This document shows positions 53,001-61,924 of a DNA stretch of 64,000 nt, in pieces (position 1 is the first letter of the stretch; each line of letters begins with the position of its first letter). The DNA is from Endozoicomonas elysicola (GTDB lineage: Bacteria; Pseudomonadota; Gammaproteobacteria; Pseudomonadales; Endozoicomonadaceae), in assembly GCF_000710775.1 (NCBI RefSeq), contig NZ_JOJP01000001.1, positions 3,154,744 to 3,218,743 on the forward strand, in the 5' to 3' direction. Both the position numbers and the translations under genes were made by a program. The notes below the pieces were generated by a model that had not been told where the DNA came from, made no database searches, and saw nothing but the letters and a program-made list of their open reading frames with translations.

Positions 53001-53330
53001 ACAACAACGGGCGATGTATACAGCGGCCAGTTACTGTATAGCACCTATTCACCGTCATCTGCCCCTGGCGCAAATATATGTACTCCGAGTGTTGGGTCCA
53101 GTCGTTTTTATGTTTTAGATTTGCATACTGCATCAGCCATACGTGATGTTGATGGGGATAATGACAAGCAGGCTGATGATCGCTTTTCTCTGCTTTCTGT
53201 TGTTGGTACACCGGGTGATGCCACCATCGTCTCCCTTGGAGAAGGCAGCAACCTGATCGATTTGAATACCGGATACAGCGGTGCTGCTAACGAGGTTGGT
53301 ATTCATCGCAATGGCTGGATCGAACAATAA
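50025..53330 (+). CDS. pilY1: Type IV pilus tip adhesin PilY1
   Basis: PilY1 is the large tip protein that primes pilus extension, mediates adhesion and senses surfaces. The 1101-residue protein has a signal peptide (MAAIVAVLLQHQLIASA), then a von Willebrand A-like domain with the metal-site motif MIILDTSGSMGWD (Asp-52, Ser-54, Ser-56) and IIYVTDGEPSTES. The C-terminal half is a PilY1 beta-propeller with LVFGTNYGMLHFI, GMRRGGNSYYAIDVS and the calcium loop DSNGDGLIDRVYFSD (about residues 815-830). Its length is normal for the family. It is the longest gene of the minor pilin operon. Confidence 0.95.
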   Translation: MWHKEILQRIKMAAIVAVLLQHQLIASADDTELFTGANINNNARPQVMIILDTSGSMGWDAPKAEYNSSNIYPLHDKYPDPDAYYKKPDNAPKSSSECKKKNGKWKCLGNYLNWYKQPVEKRITLARESIRQLINDNSNVDFGLAAFIDGDYSGYGGYIRHRISENGGNIVNDLNNLDPDGGTPLCGAYYEVLNFFTGRDLYRAQYTSSRDTSVESQVGSQYKTTNEYGDIPVIKPCQNLYIIYVTDGEPSTESSVNSTIKSDTDLKIGGTTRITSCAKYEDNGGDMSENCLPKLAEYLANPGAGGLDNDTATGNQKAFTYTIGFATDQQLLRDTADKGNGVCYTTVGTNTDSTTGCVVVNDIAAAFQGALGEILQQTSTFVSPAVAVNSFKRTESLDNAYYAMFLPSESSRWTGNLKKLKIYKGDSTTGCNALDIHTQGIVVDRGCDPALDDGSNRIADGRSTYWNTINDGSEVGSGGLGAALLNARGTFYTNIVNNSGNEYLGSVDNIDVSRFGISDSANYTTANLINWIKGLDNDGNTLSWVLGDILHSRPVTLNYGDTDGTGTEYNDTNPNLRLVFGTNYGMLHFIEDQGNSVVENWSFFAGETASNIPKLYENRDDVGHPYGLDGQVSVIRLDYNNDGNIKHTDGDRMILYFGMRRGGNSYYAIDVSNPDGAPTLLWRIDNQTAGYSELGQSWSTPVPMIIPGHREVISTTESGITTNTINYKYVLAFGAGYDSTNDDDRIGEAFTDANGDTHTVRKYSQKGRGLFFVDAATGALVKSFTAPDDISTANSVQYESSLLKWSVVSSPAPMDSNGDGLIDRVYFSDTGGNVLRIDIGKVYLDANAPNAESSIWSMIKLAKLGADETDVRPSPDLSSDRRFMYQPELVRTTYRGTAYDAVVLGSGNRANPMATTNTDRYYVIRDRNIFYTRFGNCNSCTTPPGVITNNDLYDASSNLIQQGTDEQKAGALSLLDTKSGWYINLSASGEKTTTTGDVYSGQLLYSTYSPSSAPGANICTPSVGSSRFYVLDLHTASAIRDVDGDNDKQADDRFSLLSVVGTPGDATIVSLGEGSNLIDLNTGYSGAANEVGIHRNGWIEQ

Positions 53331-53353
53331 CAAGACAACAGGAGTACAATAAC

Positions 53354-53749
53354 ATGCGAAATGCATCAGGCTTTACGCTGATCGAATTGATTATTGCGGT
53401 GGTTATTGTCGGTATTCTCGCCTCTATTGCACTGCCAAGCTATCAGAGTTATATGCAGAATGGTCGAAGAGCCGAAGGTCAGTCGGCACTGCTGGACATT
53501 GCTGGAAGACAAGAGCAGTTTTTCCTGGATAACCATCAATACACTTCTAATTTGACCAACCTTGGCCTGAATGCTAACCCCTTTATTTCTGAGGATGGCT
53601 GGTATTCCATCAGTGCTGCCTGTGGCAATGCTGGTGATGCATTTGCCTGTACTGATGGGTTTGTCTTGATTGCCACGCCCCAGGGGGGCCAGGTATCCGA
53701 TGGCAACCTGGGTCTGAACTCATTAGGCAGCAAATCGGGGAAGTGGTAA
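53354..53749 (+). CDS. pilE: Type IV pilin PilE
   Basis: The 131-residue prepilin has the short leader MRNASG, cleavage before FTLIELIIAVVIVGILASIA, the NGRRAEGQSALLDIAGRQEQFFL helix of the PilE/minor-pilin type, and a C-terminal domain with a disulfide pair (ACGNAG, FACTDG). It is the last gene of the fimT-pilV-pilW-pilX-pilY1-pilE operon, 23 bp after pilY1 with GGAG upstream. It is most likely a minor pilin rather than the major subunit. Confidence 0.93.
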   Translation: MRNASGFTLIELIIAVVIVGILASIALPSYQSYMQNGRRAEGQSALLDIAGRQEQFFLDNHQYTSNLTNLGLNANPFISEDGWYSISAACGNAGDAFACTDGFVLIATPQGGQVSDGNLGLNSLGSKSGKW

Positions 53750-53772
53750 GTTTCAATATTGATCAGCTGATT

Positions 53773-54123
53773 TTATAGCGAAGCACCATTGAAAATTTCA
53801 TACGGTATTGATAACGAATCGATGTTTTCCAGGCAGCCAATATTGATTCGGTAGTGATCTTTCTTACGCAGTGTCTGGTGAAAAGGATAGATTCCACAGG
53901 CACGGCAAAAGTAATGCCTGGCAACTCCACTGCCAAATTCATAGTGTTCAAGTAAACCCTGTTTATCGTCAATGTACATCTCGTCTGGATCCACTATAAA
54001 TGCCGTCATGACGGCACCTTTGCGAACACAGATCGAGCAGTTGCACCTGAGCCCTGAGTCAATTTCCGGCCCCTCAAACTCAAAGCTGATTGCTTTGCAA
54101 TGACAACTTCCTGTGTGCTTCAT
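53773..54123 (-). CDS. GFA (glutathione-dependent formaldehyde-activating) family protein
   Basis: The 116-residue protein has the zinc-binding pattern of the GFA/CENP-V fold: GSCHCKAISFEF (CxC), LRCNCSICVRKGA (CxCxxC), HYFCRACGIYPFH (CxxC) and a YRINIGCLENID ending. Family members are related to Gfa, which binds S-hydroxymethylglutathione, but most have other unknown roles. There is no formaldehyde dehydrogenase nearby. It is convergent with pilE and stands alone. Confidence 0.88.
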   Translation of the reverse strand: MKHTGSCHCKAISFEFEGPEIDSGLRCNCSICVRKGAVMTAFIVDPDEMYIDDKQGLLEHYEFGSGVARHYFCRACGIYPFHQTLRKKDHYRINIGCLENIDSLSIPYEIFNGASL

Positions 54124-54241
54124 TTAATCTCCTCCTTTTTGTTTTATTTATCAGCCAGAAGTCAGCTTAATCTTTCATGATCAACCTGTTGCAGGATTTT
54201 GAGATAGTGCTTTATTGATTGATAAATATGATTGGATAATA

Positions 54242-55075
54242 TCACACAAAAACATCCACCAGCTTTCTGGCGATGGTAAATTCCGGTGGCAGGTCTGGCG
54301 GGTTATCTCGATGGAACCAGCCACCAAAACAGAGCTCTTCCTCTTCGAGAATAAGTTCACCACTTTTATATTCCGCATGAAATCCCATCATCAATGAGTG
54401 AGGAAATGGCCAGCTCTGACTGAAACAGTAATGGAGGTTTCCCAACCTAAGACCCGTTTCTTCAAATACCTCTCGATGAACGGCATCTTCAGCACTCTCA
54501 CCTGGTTCAATAAAACCCGCCACCAGCGTATGCATGGTCGACTCTTTACCATGGCGATGATGTCGAACCAGAAGCATTTGATCTCCCCGCGTCACCAGAA
54601 CAATGACACAGGGAGAAATACTGGGGTAAGCATGGTGTCCGCATTCAGGGCAAACCATTGCCCACTCCCCCTCCTTTTCCCGCGTGTGATGACCACAACA
54701 GCCACAAAAGGCATGTTCACTACGTGATGTCAGGATTTGCAGGCCATGGCTGATAAAGCTATAAGTCGTTGAGTCTGACACGGACAGTAATGACCTGAAA
54801 CTTACCGTTTCAGCTTCGATCGCCAGAGTTGTGAGTTCAACAATTCCAACGGCCTTTCCATGAATATAACCCGTGACTATCTCATCTTGTTTTATCACCG
54901 ACTGAAACTTTTCAAGACGGTACCAGAGGAAATTTTCTCCAGAGCCTTCGTCATTAAGAACAACCTGCCCTTCAAACAGGACCAGCCAGCACTCAGCACT
55001 TAGTTCCGTTTTCATACCTTGCAAAGGCAAATAGTTCACGTTGAATACACCGTTATGATCATGATCCAGCTGCAA
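54242..55075 (-). CDS. nudC: NAD+ diphosphatase / NAD-decapping hydrolase NudC
   Basis: NudC splits NAD(H) into NMN and AMP and removes NAD caps from RNA 5' ends. The 277-residue protein has the N-terminal NudC domain, a zinc ribbon (FCGCCGHH then VCPECGHHAYP), the Nudix box GFIEPGESAEDAVHREVFEE ending TGL, and the NudC-specific SQSWPFPHSLM motif. Its length is normal. It is a single gene upstream of the GFA gene on the same strand, 118 bp away. Confidence 0.95.
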   Translation of the reverse strand: MQLDHDHNGVFNVNYLPLQGMKTELSAECWLVLFEGQVVLNDEGSGENFLWYRLEKFQSVIKQDEIVTGYIHGKAVGIVELTTLAIEAETVSFRSLLSVSDSTTYSFISHGLQILTSRSEHAFCGCCGHHTREKEGEWAMVCPECGHHAYPSISPCVIVLVTRGDQMLLVRHHRHGKESTMHTLVAGFIEPGESAEDAVHREVFEETGLRLGNLHYCFSQSWPFPHSLMMGFHAEYKSGELILEEEELCFGGWFHRDNPPDLPPEFTIARKLVDVFV

Positions 55076-55178
55076 AGCTGACTCCTTGATTCCGTTCCAT
55101 ATATTGCAGGGTAGAAATATTTGTAGCAGGGCTATACGACCGTACTAGAATAGTCAGCCCTACTGAAGTGGCAGCCGC

Positions 55179-55895
55179 CTAGTCGTTAGAAAGCCAGAGG
55201 CAATTGCCAGACTGTTTCTGAATCTGTTCCAGCTTGGTTTGATGGTTCTGCAACTCAACCTCACTGGCAGAAATAACTCGAAGTCCAGGTCTGCCAGCAG
55301 CAAGACGTCGAATCTTACTGCCTCCCTCCTCCGAATCTTCATCACCATCTTCACTGTTGCTGAGAGACAGAGCGGTCTGCCCACCAGTCATCGCAAGATA
55401 AACTTCAGCCAGAATCTCGGCATCTAACAGTGCGCCGTGCAATGTCCGTGAAGAGTTATCAATAAAATAGCGCTTACATAAAGCATCCAGGTTGTTTTTC
55501 TGTCCTGGATGTTTTTTGCGGGCAAGAACAAGCGTATCAAGTACGCCACAACAATCTTCTACCTTTGGAAAACCTCGGCGAAGCAGCGAAAATTCATGAT
55601 TAATAAAGCCGGTGTCAAACGGCGCATTATGAATAACCAGCTCAGCACCACGAATAAACTCAAGAAACTCATCAGCAATGGCACTGAACACCGGTTTATC
55701 TATCAGAAATTCATTGGTAATACCATGAACGTCAATGGCTTCCTGCTCTACGACCCTCTGAGGATTGATATAGACATGATAATGATTGCCCGTCAGTTTA
55801 CGGCCGATCATCTCTACACAGCCTATTTCAATGATTCTGTGCCCCTGTTTGGGGTCGATACCGGTAGTTTCTGTATCAAGAATTATCTGTCGCAT
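55179..55895 (-). CDS. dnaQ: DNA polymerase III epsilon subunit (proofreading exonuclease)
   Basis: DnaQ is the 3'-5' proofreading exonuclease of the replicative polymerase. The 238-residue protein has Exo I ILDTETTG (Asp-7, Glu-9), VHGITNEFL, Exo II HNAPFDTGFINHE, NNLDALCKRY and Exo III LHGALLDAEILAEVY with catalytic His and Asp. The C-terminal part that binds the alpha subunit is partly acidic and less conserved. It is next to rnhA, as in E. coli, but here both genes point the same way, 37 bp apart. Confidence 0.96.
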   Translation of the reverse strand: MRQIILDTETTGIDPKQGHRIIEIGCVEMIGRKLTGNHYHVYINPQRVVEQEAIDVHGITNEFLIDKPVFSAIADEFLEFIRGAELVIHNAPFDTGFINHEFSLLRRGFPKVEDCCGVLDTLVLARKKHPGQKNNLDALCKRYFIDNSSRTLHGALLDAEILAEVYLAMTGGQTALSLSNSEDGDEDSEEGGSKIRRLAAGRPGLRVISASEVELQNHQTKLEQIQKQSGNCLWLSND

Positions 55896-55932
55896 GGATC
55901 AACTTTTCTCAAAACGGTTTCAAAGTAGCTGC

Positions 55933-56373
55933 TCACTTTTTGAAAGCTTCAGCGCCCTTACAGGCCAGCTGATCTGCAATTTCATTTTCACGGTGCCCTG
56001 CATGGCCTTTAATCCAGCGCCAGTCTATGTCATGTCGTTGACTCTGCTCATCAAGCAGTTGCCAGAGGTCCTGATTTTTCACTGGCTGCCTTGATGCCGT
56101 TTTCCAGTTTTTACGTTTCCAGCCTGCAAGCCATTCCGTAATCCCCTTACGTACATACTGAGAGTCAGTGGTAAGAATAACGGTACAAGAACGCTTTAAG
56201 GCTTTCAGGCCCTCAATAGCTGCCATAAGCTCCATGCGATTGTTCGTGGTTTCTGGCTCACCACCATAAAGCTCTTTCTCAACATTGCCGTAACGGAGCA
56301 ATACACCCCATCCACCAGGACCGGGATTGCCCTTACAGGCACCGTCTGTGAAAATTTCAACTGTTTGACTCAA
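55933..56373 (-). CDS. rnhA: Ribonuclease HI
   Basis: RNase HI cleaves the RNA strand of RNA-DNA hybrids. The 146-residue protein has all active-site residues: Asp-10 ([16 protein letters not shown]), Glu-48 ([13 protein letters not shown]), Asp-70 ([12 protein letters not shown]), and the late His/Asp in [17 protein letters not shown] (written in parts: [16 protein letters not shown]). Its ATG overlaps the stop of the upstream methyltransferase by four bases, so methyltransferase-rnhA-dnaQ is probably one operon. Confidence 0.97.
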   Translation of the reverse strand: MSQTVEIFTDGACKGNPGPGGWGVLLRYGNVEKELYGGEPETTNNRMELMAAIEGLKALKRSCTVILTTDSQYVRKGITEWLAGWKRKNWKTASRQPVKNQDLWQLLDEQSQRHDIDWRWIKGHAGHRENEIADQLACKGAEAFKK

Positions 56374-57167
56374 GAAGAACTCCAGTCCTTACTAACTCTA
56401 CCTGCACTGGGCCGTGAGAGAGGTTGACCAACAAACCGTCTTCTCACATCGGACCAGACCTTTCTAACTGGGGTTAACCCTGGCGTTTCACGAGTTGCAA
56501 TCATCATATAAAAACCACCAACCGGCAGCTGAAATTGCTCGAGACGCTCTTCAATCAAGTCACCTCGCAACCCCGTGAAAAACTTTTTCAGAGGGTATAC
56601 ATAACCACCATAAACCACTTTTTCGACACTGAAATTTAGCAGTGCCAGCCAATCTCTGAGCCTGGATGGTGATATAAAATGAGCATCCCTCAACAAACTG
56701 CGTTGACCGGGTACACACCAGCGAGTGATATTACTCAGGCTGTATGGGTTAAAACCAATAATTACCAGTTTGCCATCCGGTATGATGGTATTGGCTGCTT
56801 CACTCAGCAGGCGATGAGGGCTGTCCGCAATTTCCAGTGTATGCTGCAACAAAACCAGGTCAAGGCTGCCTGGAGACACTGGCCAATAGAGAGGGTCTGC
56901 AATAATTTGAGGTCTTGGACAATCAGCAAGGTGAGCTGAACTCAGTATAAACTGCCGCCGAACCGGACTGCTGGACATAAGATCAGCTCGCCAGGACGCG
57001 GAAAACTGCCCTGCATGGAAACCAAATATCGTACTGAGTTCTCTCTCCAGAAGACTCCGTTCATAACTCACCAGAATTTTTCCGGAGTCGGTCTCCAGCC
57101 AATGCCGCAAGTCTCCAATTCGATCAGAGAGACTGCTTTTTGTCCTTTTTCCAAAACATCGAATCAT
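56370..57167 (-). CDS. Class I SAM-dependent methyltransferase-like protein
   Basis: The 265-residue protein lies where gammaproteobacteria commonly encode a methyltransferase beside rnhA. It has the late motifs of the fold: [20 protein letters not shown] (strand 4 region) and [19 protein letters not shown] (strand 5). The glycine-rich SAM loop is poorly conserved: the usual GxGxG after the first strand is replaced by [10 protein letters not shown]-like sequence, so SAM binding is uncertain. ATG 57167 is preferred to a TTG at 57206. The substrate is unknown. It starts the operon with rnhA and dnaQ. Confidence 0.8.
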   Translation of the reverse strand: MIRCFGKRTKSSLSDRIGDLRHWLETDSGKILVSYERSLLERELSTIFGFHAGQFSASWRADLMSSSPVRRQFILSSAHLADCPRPQIIADPLYWPVSPGSLDLVLLQHTLEIADSPHRLLSEAANTIIPDGKLVIIGFNPYSLSNITRWCVPGQRSLLRDAHFISPSRLRDWLALLNFSVEKVVYGGYVYPLKKFFTGLRGDLIEERLEQFQLPVGGFYMMIATRETPGLTPVRKVWSDVRRRFVGQPLSRPSAGRVSKDWSSS

Positions 57168-57466
57168 GCAAATTATTGTACCAATAGAAAGCCAGCGTTT
57201 TTTCAAACCTAATGTATATAAGGGCCAGCAGAGTAATTACAGTATTCGAGCAACCTTCTCAAATCAACAGGGGCAAAACAGGCTACTTTTCATAACCATG
57301 TTTCTTCATGTTAACCTCACTGCTTCCCAGTTTACACTGAAAAAATTCATTAATGTTGGGTTAACGATGACTCCACATGATACCGACATTCTTATAGTAT
57401 GTGGTTCATTCAATGACCTTCCCCGTGCAATGACGATCACAGGGATGAAAGTAAGGACATAAGGCA

Positions 57467-58249
57467 ATGCTGATCATATCTCCGATACCTGCATTTGATG
57501 ACAACTATATCTGGATGTTTCATTCACCGGATAGCAGGAATGTTTATGTTGTTGATCCTGGTGATGCCAAATCTGTTCAACAGGTACTGGACGAACGTCA
57601 ACTAAACCTTTCCGGCATTTTGATCACCCATCACCACTTTGATCATACCGGAGGGGTCAAGGAACTCACCATAGGCAAAAATATTCCGGTATATGGGCCT
57701 GACAACAAGAATATTGATAGCATAACCAATACGCTGCAAGATGGTGACACCATCAACCTGGATGGAAATCTGTTCAACATTGCTGCAACACCAGGCCACA
57801 CGCTTGACCATATTGTGTACTTTACAGAAACTGGTGAAAAAGGCTGCCCCGTACTTTTCTGTGGAGATACACTCTTCGCAGGTGGTTGTGGCCGGTTGTT
57901 TGAAGGGACTGCAGAGCAAATGTATGCCAGTCTGTCGCGCCTGGCAGCACTTCCCGGCAATACCCGCGTATACTGTGCTCATGAGTATACTCAGGCCAAC
58001 CTGAAGTTTGCCCAGGCTGTCGAGCCTGAAAACCGGATCCTGAAGGACTATGTGGAAGAAGTAGCTGAACGCCGGTCTGAAAATCAGCCAACAGTACCAT
58101 TCACACTTCAGAAGGAGCTGGCAACTAACCCCTTTTTAAGATCCAATCAGCCCGATGTTATTAAGGCTGCCTGTAACAGGGGAGCACCCTCAAATGCCGA
58201 ACCCGCTGAGATTCTAAGGGTAATCCGAGCATGGAAGGATAATTTTTGA
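57467..58249 (+). CDS. gloB: Hydroxyacylglutathione hydrolase (glyoxalase II)
   Basis: GloB hydrolyses S-D-lactoylglutathione to D-lactate and glutathione, the second step of methylglyoxal detoxification. The 260-residue metallo-beta-lactamase-fold protein has the binuclear metal motif THHHFDHTGG (His-55, His-57, Asp-59, His-60), TPGHTLDHIVY, LFCGDTLFAGGCGRLFEGT and VYCAHEYTQANLKFA. The C-terminal glutathione-binding domain contains NPFLR and ends RVIRAWKDNF. It is divergent from the methyltransferase gene, which is the common gammaproteobacterial order. Confidence 0.97.
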   Translation: MLIISPIPAFDDNYIWMFHSPDSRNVYVVDPGDAKSVQQVLDERQLNLSGILITHHHFDHTGGVKELTIGKNIPVYGPDNKNIDSITNTLQDGDTINLDGNLFNIAATPGHTLDHIVYFTETGEKGCPVLFCGDTLFAGGCGRLFEGTAEQMYASLSRLAALPGNTRVYCAHEYTQANLKFAQAVEPENRILKDYVEEVAERRSENQPTVPFTLQKELATNPFLRSNQPDVIKAACNRGAPSNAEPAEILRVIRAWKDNF

Positions 58250-58291
58250 TAGTGGTAAAATAATGAGCTGATAACTCTCAGAAACAGATAT

Positions 58292-59911
58292 ATGACCAAA
58301 ACCCCCTACTCCAAAGGCCAGCGAAATTTTCAATTTGGCCCTACCGTTCCAAAACGTGCACTGCCAACGCTGGCCTTTTCCCTGTTTCTGACGGGTTGCC
58401 AACTGGTTAACACACCATCGACCTCGTCGACTCTCTCTTCAGAGAAAAAAACCTCAAAGCCTGTTGTAGAAAAGGTTGAAGCCCAAAAGCCGGTGAAGTT
58501 GGTCCCTGTTAAAGCACCCGTGGTGGTTGATAATCTCTGGGTTCGGATTCAATCCGGCTTAGCCATGGACCTCAATCAGAACAACAGCCGAATCCAGGCC
58601 GAACTGGAGTGGTACAAACGACACAAGTCCTACTTCAGCCAGATTTCCAAACGGTCAGAGCCATACCTCTATTTCATTGTTAAAGAAGCAGAGGCCAGAA
58701 ATGTTCCACTGGAACTGGCACTGATGCCTATTGTTGAAAGCAGCTTTGATCCTTTTGCCTATTCCCATGCTGGCGCTTCAGGACTCTGGCAGTTTATGCC
58801 GGAAACTGGCGAGTATTACGGACTCAACCAGAACTGGTGGTATGACGGTCGCCGGGATGTTGTGCATTCAACACGCGCTGCACTGGATTACATGCAGAGC
58901 CTGTACAATATGTTTGGAGACTGGGAACTGGCACTGGCCGCCTTTAACTCCGGACCAGGTCGGGTTCAACGAGCCGTACGAAAGAACAAAAAACTGGGTA
59001 AATCAACACGCTTCTGGGCGCTGGACCTTCCCAGCGAGACCACAGCCTATGTTCCCAAGCTGATCGCCCTTGGAAAAGTGGTTCGAAACCCTTCGAAGCA
59101 TGGCGTCAAGCTCGACCATATCCCAAACAAACCCTATTTTGCCAAGATTCAGACCAGTGGTCAGCTGGACATGGCAAAAGCATCAAAGTTATCGGGTGTT
59201 GATCTTGAGGAACTTTATCGACTCAACCCTGGACTGAATCGATGGTCCACCCCCCCTGAAGGCCCTCACCATCTGGTGGTTCCAGTAACCAATGCTGAAC
59301 ACTTCCGTACGCAACTGGCAACCCTGCCTCCGGAAGAACGTTTAACCTGGCATCGATACACGGTCAAGGCGGGTGATACGCTTGGCACTATTGCCATGGA
59401 GTACCGTACCAGCGTTAATGTCATAACCGATGTTAACAAGCTCAACAGTACGATCATCCGTATTGGTCAGGGATTGATGATACCAGTGGCAGCCAAAGCC
59501 TCTGAATCTTATACACTCAGTGCCAGCCAGCGCCTTGCAACCAAGCAGAACCGTGCGGTGAACGGTCGTAATAAGGTGGAGTACCGGGTGAAGTCCGGCG
59601 ACAGTTTCTGGACCATTGCGCAGAAATACAATGTCGGCGTTAATGAGCTGGCCCGCTGGAACAATATGTCGCCCAGAGACACACTGCGGATTGACCAAAA
59701 GCTGGCTATCTGGAAGAAACGGAGTACCGATAATGCCGTTGTCCGAAAAGTGAACTACAAAGTTCGCTCCGGTGACTCTCTGGCGAAAATCGCCTCAAAG
59801 TTTAACGTCAATGTCGATCAGATCCGGGACTGGAATACTGATATGAATGGAAGATACATTCATCCCGGCCAGCAGGTAACATTATTTGTGAATGTAACCC
59901 GCAACTTCTGA
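58292..59911 (+). CDS. mltD: Membrane-bound lytic murein transglycosylase D with three LysM domains
   Basis: MltD cleaves glycan strands of peptidoglycan, forming 1,6-anhydro-muropeptides. The 539-residue lipoprotein has a lipobox LFLTGC (Cys-36). The SLT domain carries the catalytic Glu in ELALMPIVESSFDPFAYS (Glu-149) and GASGLWQFMPETGEYYGL. Three C-terminal LysM repeats follow (about 353-398, 431-475 and 489-535), each starting Y-x-V-x-x-GD(T/S). E. coli MltD has two, so one extra repeat is seen. It follows gloB by 42 bp, the usual arrangement. Confidence 0.95.
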   Translation: MTKTPYSKGQRNFQFGPTVPKRALPTLAFSLFLTGCQLVNTPSTSSTLSSEKKTSKPVVEKVEAQKPVKLVPVKAPVVVDNLWVRIQSGLAMDLNQNNSRIQAELEWYKRHKSYFSQISKRSEPYLYFIVKEAEARNVPLELALMPIVESSFDPFAYSHAGASGLWQFMPETGEYYGLNQNWWYDGRRDVVHSTRAALDYMQSLYNMFGDWELALAAFNSGPGRVQRAVRKNKKLGKSTRFWALDLPSETTAYVPKLIALGKVVRNPSKHGVKLDHIPNKPYFAKIQTSGQLDMAKASKLSGVDLEELYRLNPGLNRWSTPPEGPHHLVVPVTNAEHFRTQLATLPPEERLTWHRYTVKAGDTLGTIAMEYRTSVNVITDVNKLNSTIIRIGQGLMIPVAAKASESYTLSASQRLATKQNRAVNGRNKVEYRVKSGDSFWTIAQKYNVGVNELARWNNMSPRDTLRIDQKLAIWKKRSTDNAVVRKVNYKVRSGDSLAKIASKFNVNVDQIRDWNTDMNGRYIHPGQQVTLFVNVTRNF

Positions 59912-59967
59912 TCTTTAGCTTCCCACTGACTAGGTGAAGTCAAGTAATCCGGCTCCATCTATCTCCA

Positions 59968-60009
59968 CCTTCCGGCAGCTGCTATCCTGATAGCTCTGCT
60001 GCCGGAAGG
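59968..60009 (+). promoter_or_regulatory. Hairpin that pairs the ribosome binding site of the next gene
   Basis: A perfect 12-bp GC-rich stem (59968-59979 with 59998-60009) has an inner 6-bp hairpin GCTATC-CT-GATAGC (59981-59994). Its 3' arm contains GGAAGG, the ribosome binding site for the TTG start at 60019. No T run follows, so translational control is as likely as termination of mltD. Confidence 0.55.
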
Positions 60010-60018
60010 AACAGTTAT

Positions 60019-61893
60019 TTGACCGATCAAAAACAACAACAAGCCTGCTTCCTCTTTCTGTTACTATTCAGCCCCTTCATGCTTGCCATCGTGCATGCAG
60101 AAAACAAAGAAAGCTCGTGGCAACATGCCTTGTACCTGTTTGATTCACCCAAATACTCCAACGGCTTTAATGCATTCGATTATGTTAATCCCAGTGCTCC
60201 CAAGGGAGGACATCTTCGGCTGGCTGTACATGGAACCTTCGACACACTAAATCCCTACAATGGCAAAGGTGTTCCGCCCTCCAAAGTAGCCGCAGTCCTC
60301 AAATACGGTTTCAGTGAATTAAATGAGCCCTTAATGGCAGGCAATGGAAGCTATGCTCCCTCTATGGATGAGCAGGAAATTGCCTACGGTTTAATTGCTG
60401 AATCAGTCCGTCTTGACAAAGATAAAGGCCTGCTGGAATTCAAGCTTAATAGAAAGGCCAGATTTCATGATGGTCAGCCAATTACCAGCAGTGATGTAGT
60501 ATTCTCATTCAATCTACTGGCATCGTTACCCTATGGTCGCTTCGCAGGGTTAAATAACCAGATAGAAAACATAACAACCCCCTCCCCTTCACATGTTATT
60601 TTCCACCTGAAAAAGCCATCTCCCATCGCGCTTCCGCTCCATATTGCCGAGTTACCGGTATTGCCTGAACATTATTGGAAAAATAATGACTTTCATAAAA
60701 CAACACTAACCCCCCCATTACTGAGCGGCCCTTATAAAATCAATCGCATTGCTGCAGGCCAATGGGTAGAGTTAGTCAAGGTTAATGACTATTGGGGTGA
60801 AGCGCTTTCTGTCAACCAGGGGAAATATAACTTTGACCGGGTAACACTCTACTTTTACCGTGACCTGAACATGGCCTTTGAAGCATTTAAAGGAGGTAAT
60901 GTAGACGTTTACCAGGAAGTGCAAGCCAAAAACTGGGCCACAGGTTATAACTTTAATGGCGTCAAAGAAGGCAATGTCATTCGACAGGAAATACCACATA
61001 AGATGTCTTATGGCACACGCGCCTATGTATTTAACATGAGAAGGCCTTTTCTTCAGGATCGAAACGTCAGACAAGCCATCAGCCTGATGCTTGACTGGAA
61101 TTGGACCTCCAAAGCCATCTTCTACAATGCCTACACTCGAACAAAGAGCTACTTCCCACGTATCCCCGAAGCTAGCCTGAGCAAACCTTCTGCTGCTGAA
61201 AGCCAATTGCTGAAGCCATTTTCTGAAACCCTTCCTCCGGAGTTGTTTACCAGCCCATTCCCTTTTCAAGAGACACCTGGAAATGGCGTTCAACACCCGC
61301 AAAGGAGGCAGGCATTAGCCCTGCTGAAACAATCAGGCTGGCAATTAAAACAAGGCAAGCTTATCCATAGCGTTACACATCAACCCATGAAGCTGGCCTT
61401 TATCCATTACGGCGATTCACAATTTGAGCGAATCATCTTCCCGTTTATTCAAAGCCTGAAAACCATCGGTATTGAGGTAACCCTGAGCCGTACGGACCTG
61501 ACTCAGTATTACCGGCGTCTGAAGCAACATAACTTTGATATGACGCAATTTATCTACCCATTGCGCCACCATCCCGGTGAAGAACTGATGGATTTTTTTC
61601 ACTCCAGCAGTGTCAATAACAACGATGGCAGAAGCTTGATGGGTATTAGAGACCCGGCAGTTGATTACCTGATTGAGCAAATCATTAATGCAACGGATAA
61701 AAATGCATTAGAAACTGCCACAACAGCCCTTAACCGGGTTTTGCTCTGGCAGCATTACGGAATACTGAACTGGAATGGTACTACTCACCGCATAGCCTGG
61801 TGGGATCACTTGAAAAATCCGGGAAAATTTCCACCTTATGGTTTCAGCCTGAATACATGGTGGACTGAAAAAAATAACTCAATCAGTCGATAA
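60019..61893 (+). CDS. YejA-type extracellular solute-binding protein 1
   Basis: The 624-residue periplasmic protein belongs to the SBP_bac_5 oligopeptide-binding family, YejA branch. It has a signal peptide (LFLLLFSPFMLAIVHA), the YejA-like HALYLFDSPKYSNGFNAFDY and VNPSAPKGGHLRLA, ARFHDGQPITSSDVVFSFNL, LSGPYKINRI and the C-terminal FSLNTWW. Such proteins feed peptides (microcin C-like or murein-type) to an ABC importer. The TTG start at 60019 is the only one that keeps the signal peptide, and GGAAGGA lies nine bases upstream, partly hidden in a hairpin. It is the first of three paralogues. Confidence 0.9.
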   Translation: MTDQKQQQACFLFLLLFSPFMLAIVHAENKESSWQHALYLFDSPKYSNGFNAFDYVNPSAPKGGHLRLAVHGTFDTLNPYNGKGVPPSKVAAVLKYGFSELNEPLMAGNGSYAPSMDEQEIAYGLIAESVRLDKDKGLLEFKLNRKARFHDGQPITSSDVVFSFNLLASLPYGRFAGLNNQIENITTPSPSHVIFHLKKPSPIALPLHIAELPVLPEHYWKNNDFHKTTLTPPLLSGPYKINRIAAGQWVELVKVNDYWGEALSVNQGKYNFDRVTLYFYRDLNMAFEAFKGGNVDVYQEVQAKNWATGYNFNGVKEGNVIRQEIPHKMSYGTRAYVFNMRRPFLQDRNVRQAISLMLDWNWTSKAIFYNAYTRTKSYFPRIPEASLSKPSAAESQLLKPFSETLPPELFTSPFPFQETPGNGVQHPQRRQALALLKQSGWQLKQGKLIHSVTHQPMKLAFIHYGDSQFERIIFPFIQSLKTIGIEVTLSRTDLTQYYRRLKQHNFDMTQFIYPLRHHPGEELMDFFHSSSVNNNDGRSLMGIRDPAVDYLIEQIINATDKNALETATTALNRVLLWQHYGILNWNGTTHRIAWWDHLKNPGKFPPYGFSLNTWWTEKNNSISR

Positions 61894-61924
61894 GCCTATC
61901 AGCATAGGCATTGAGGTTCTCCAA

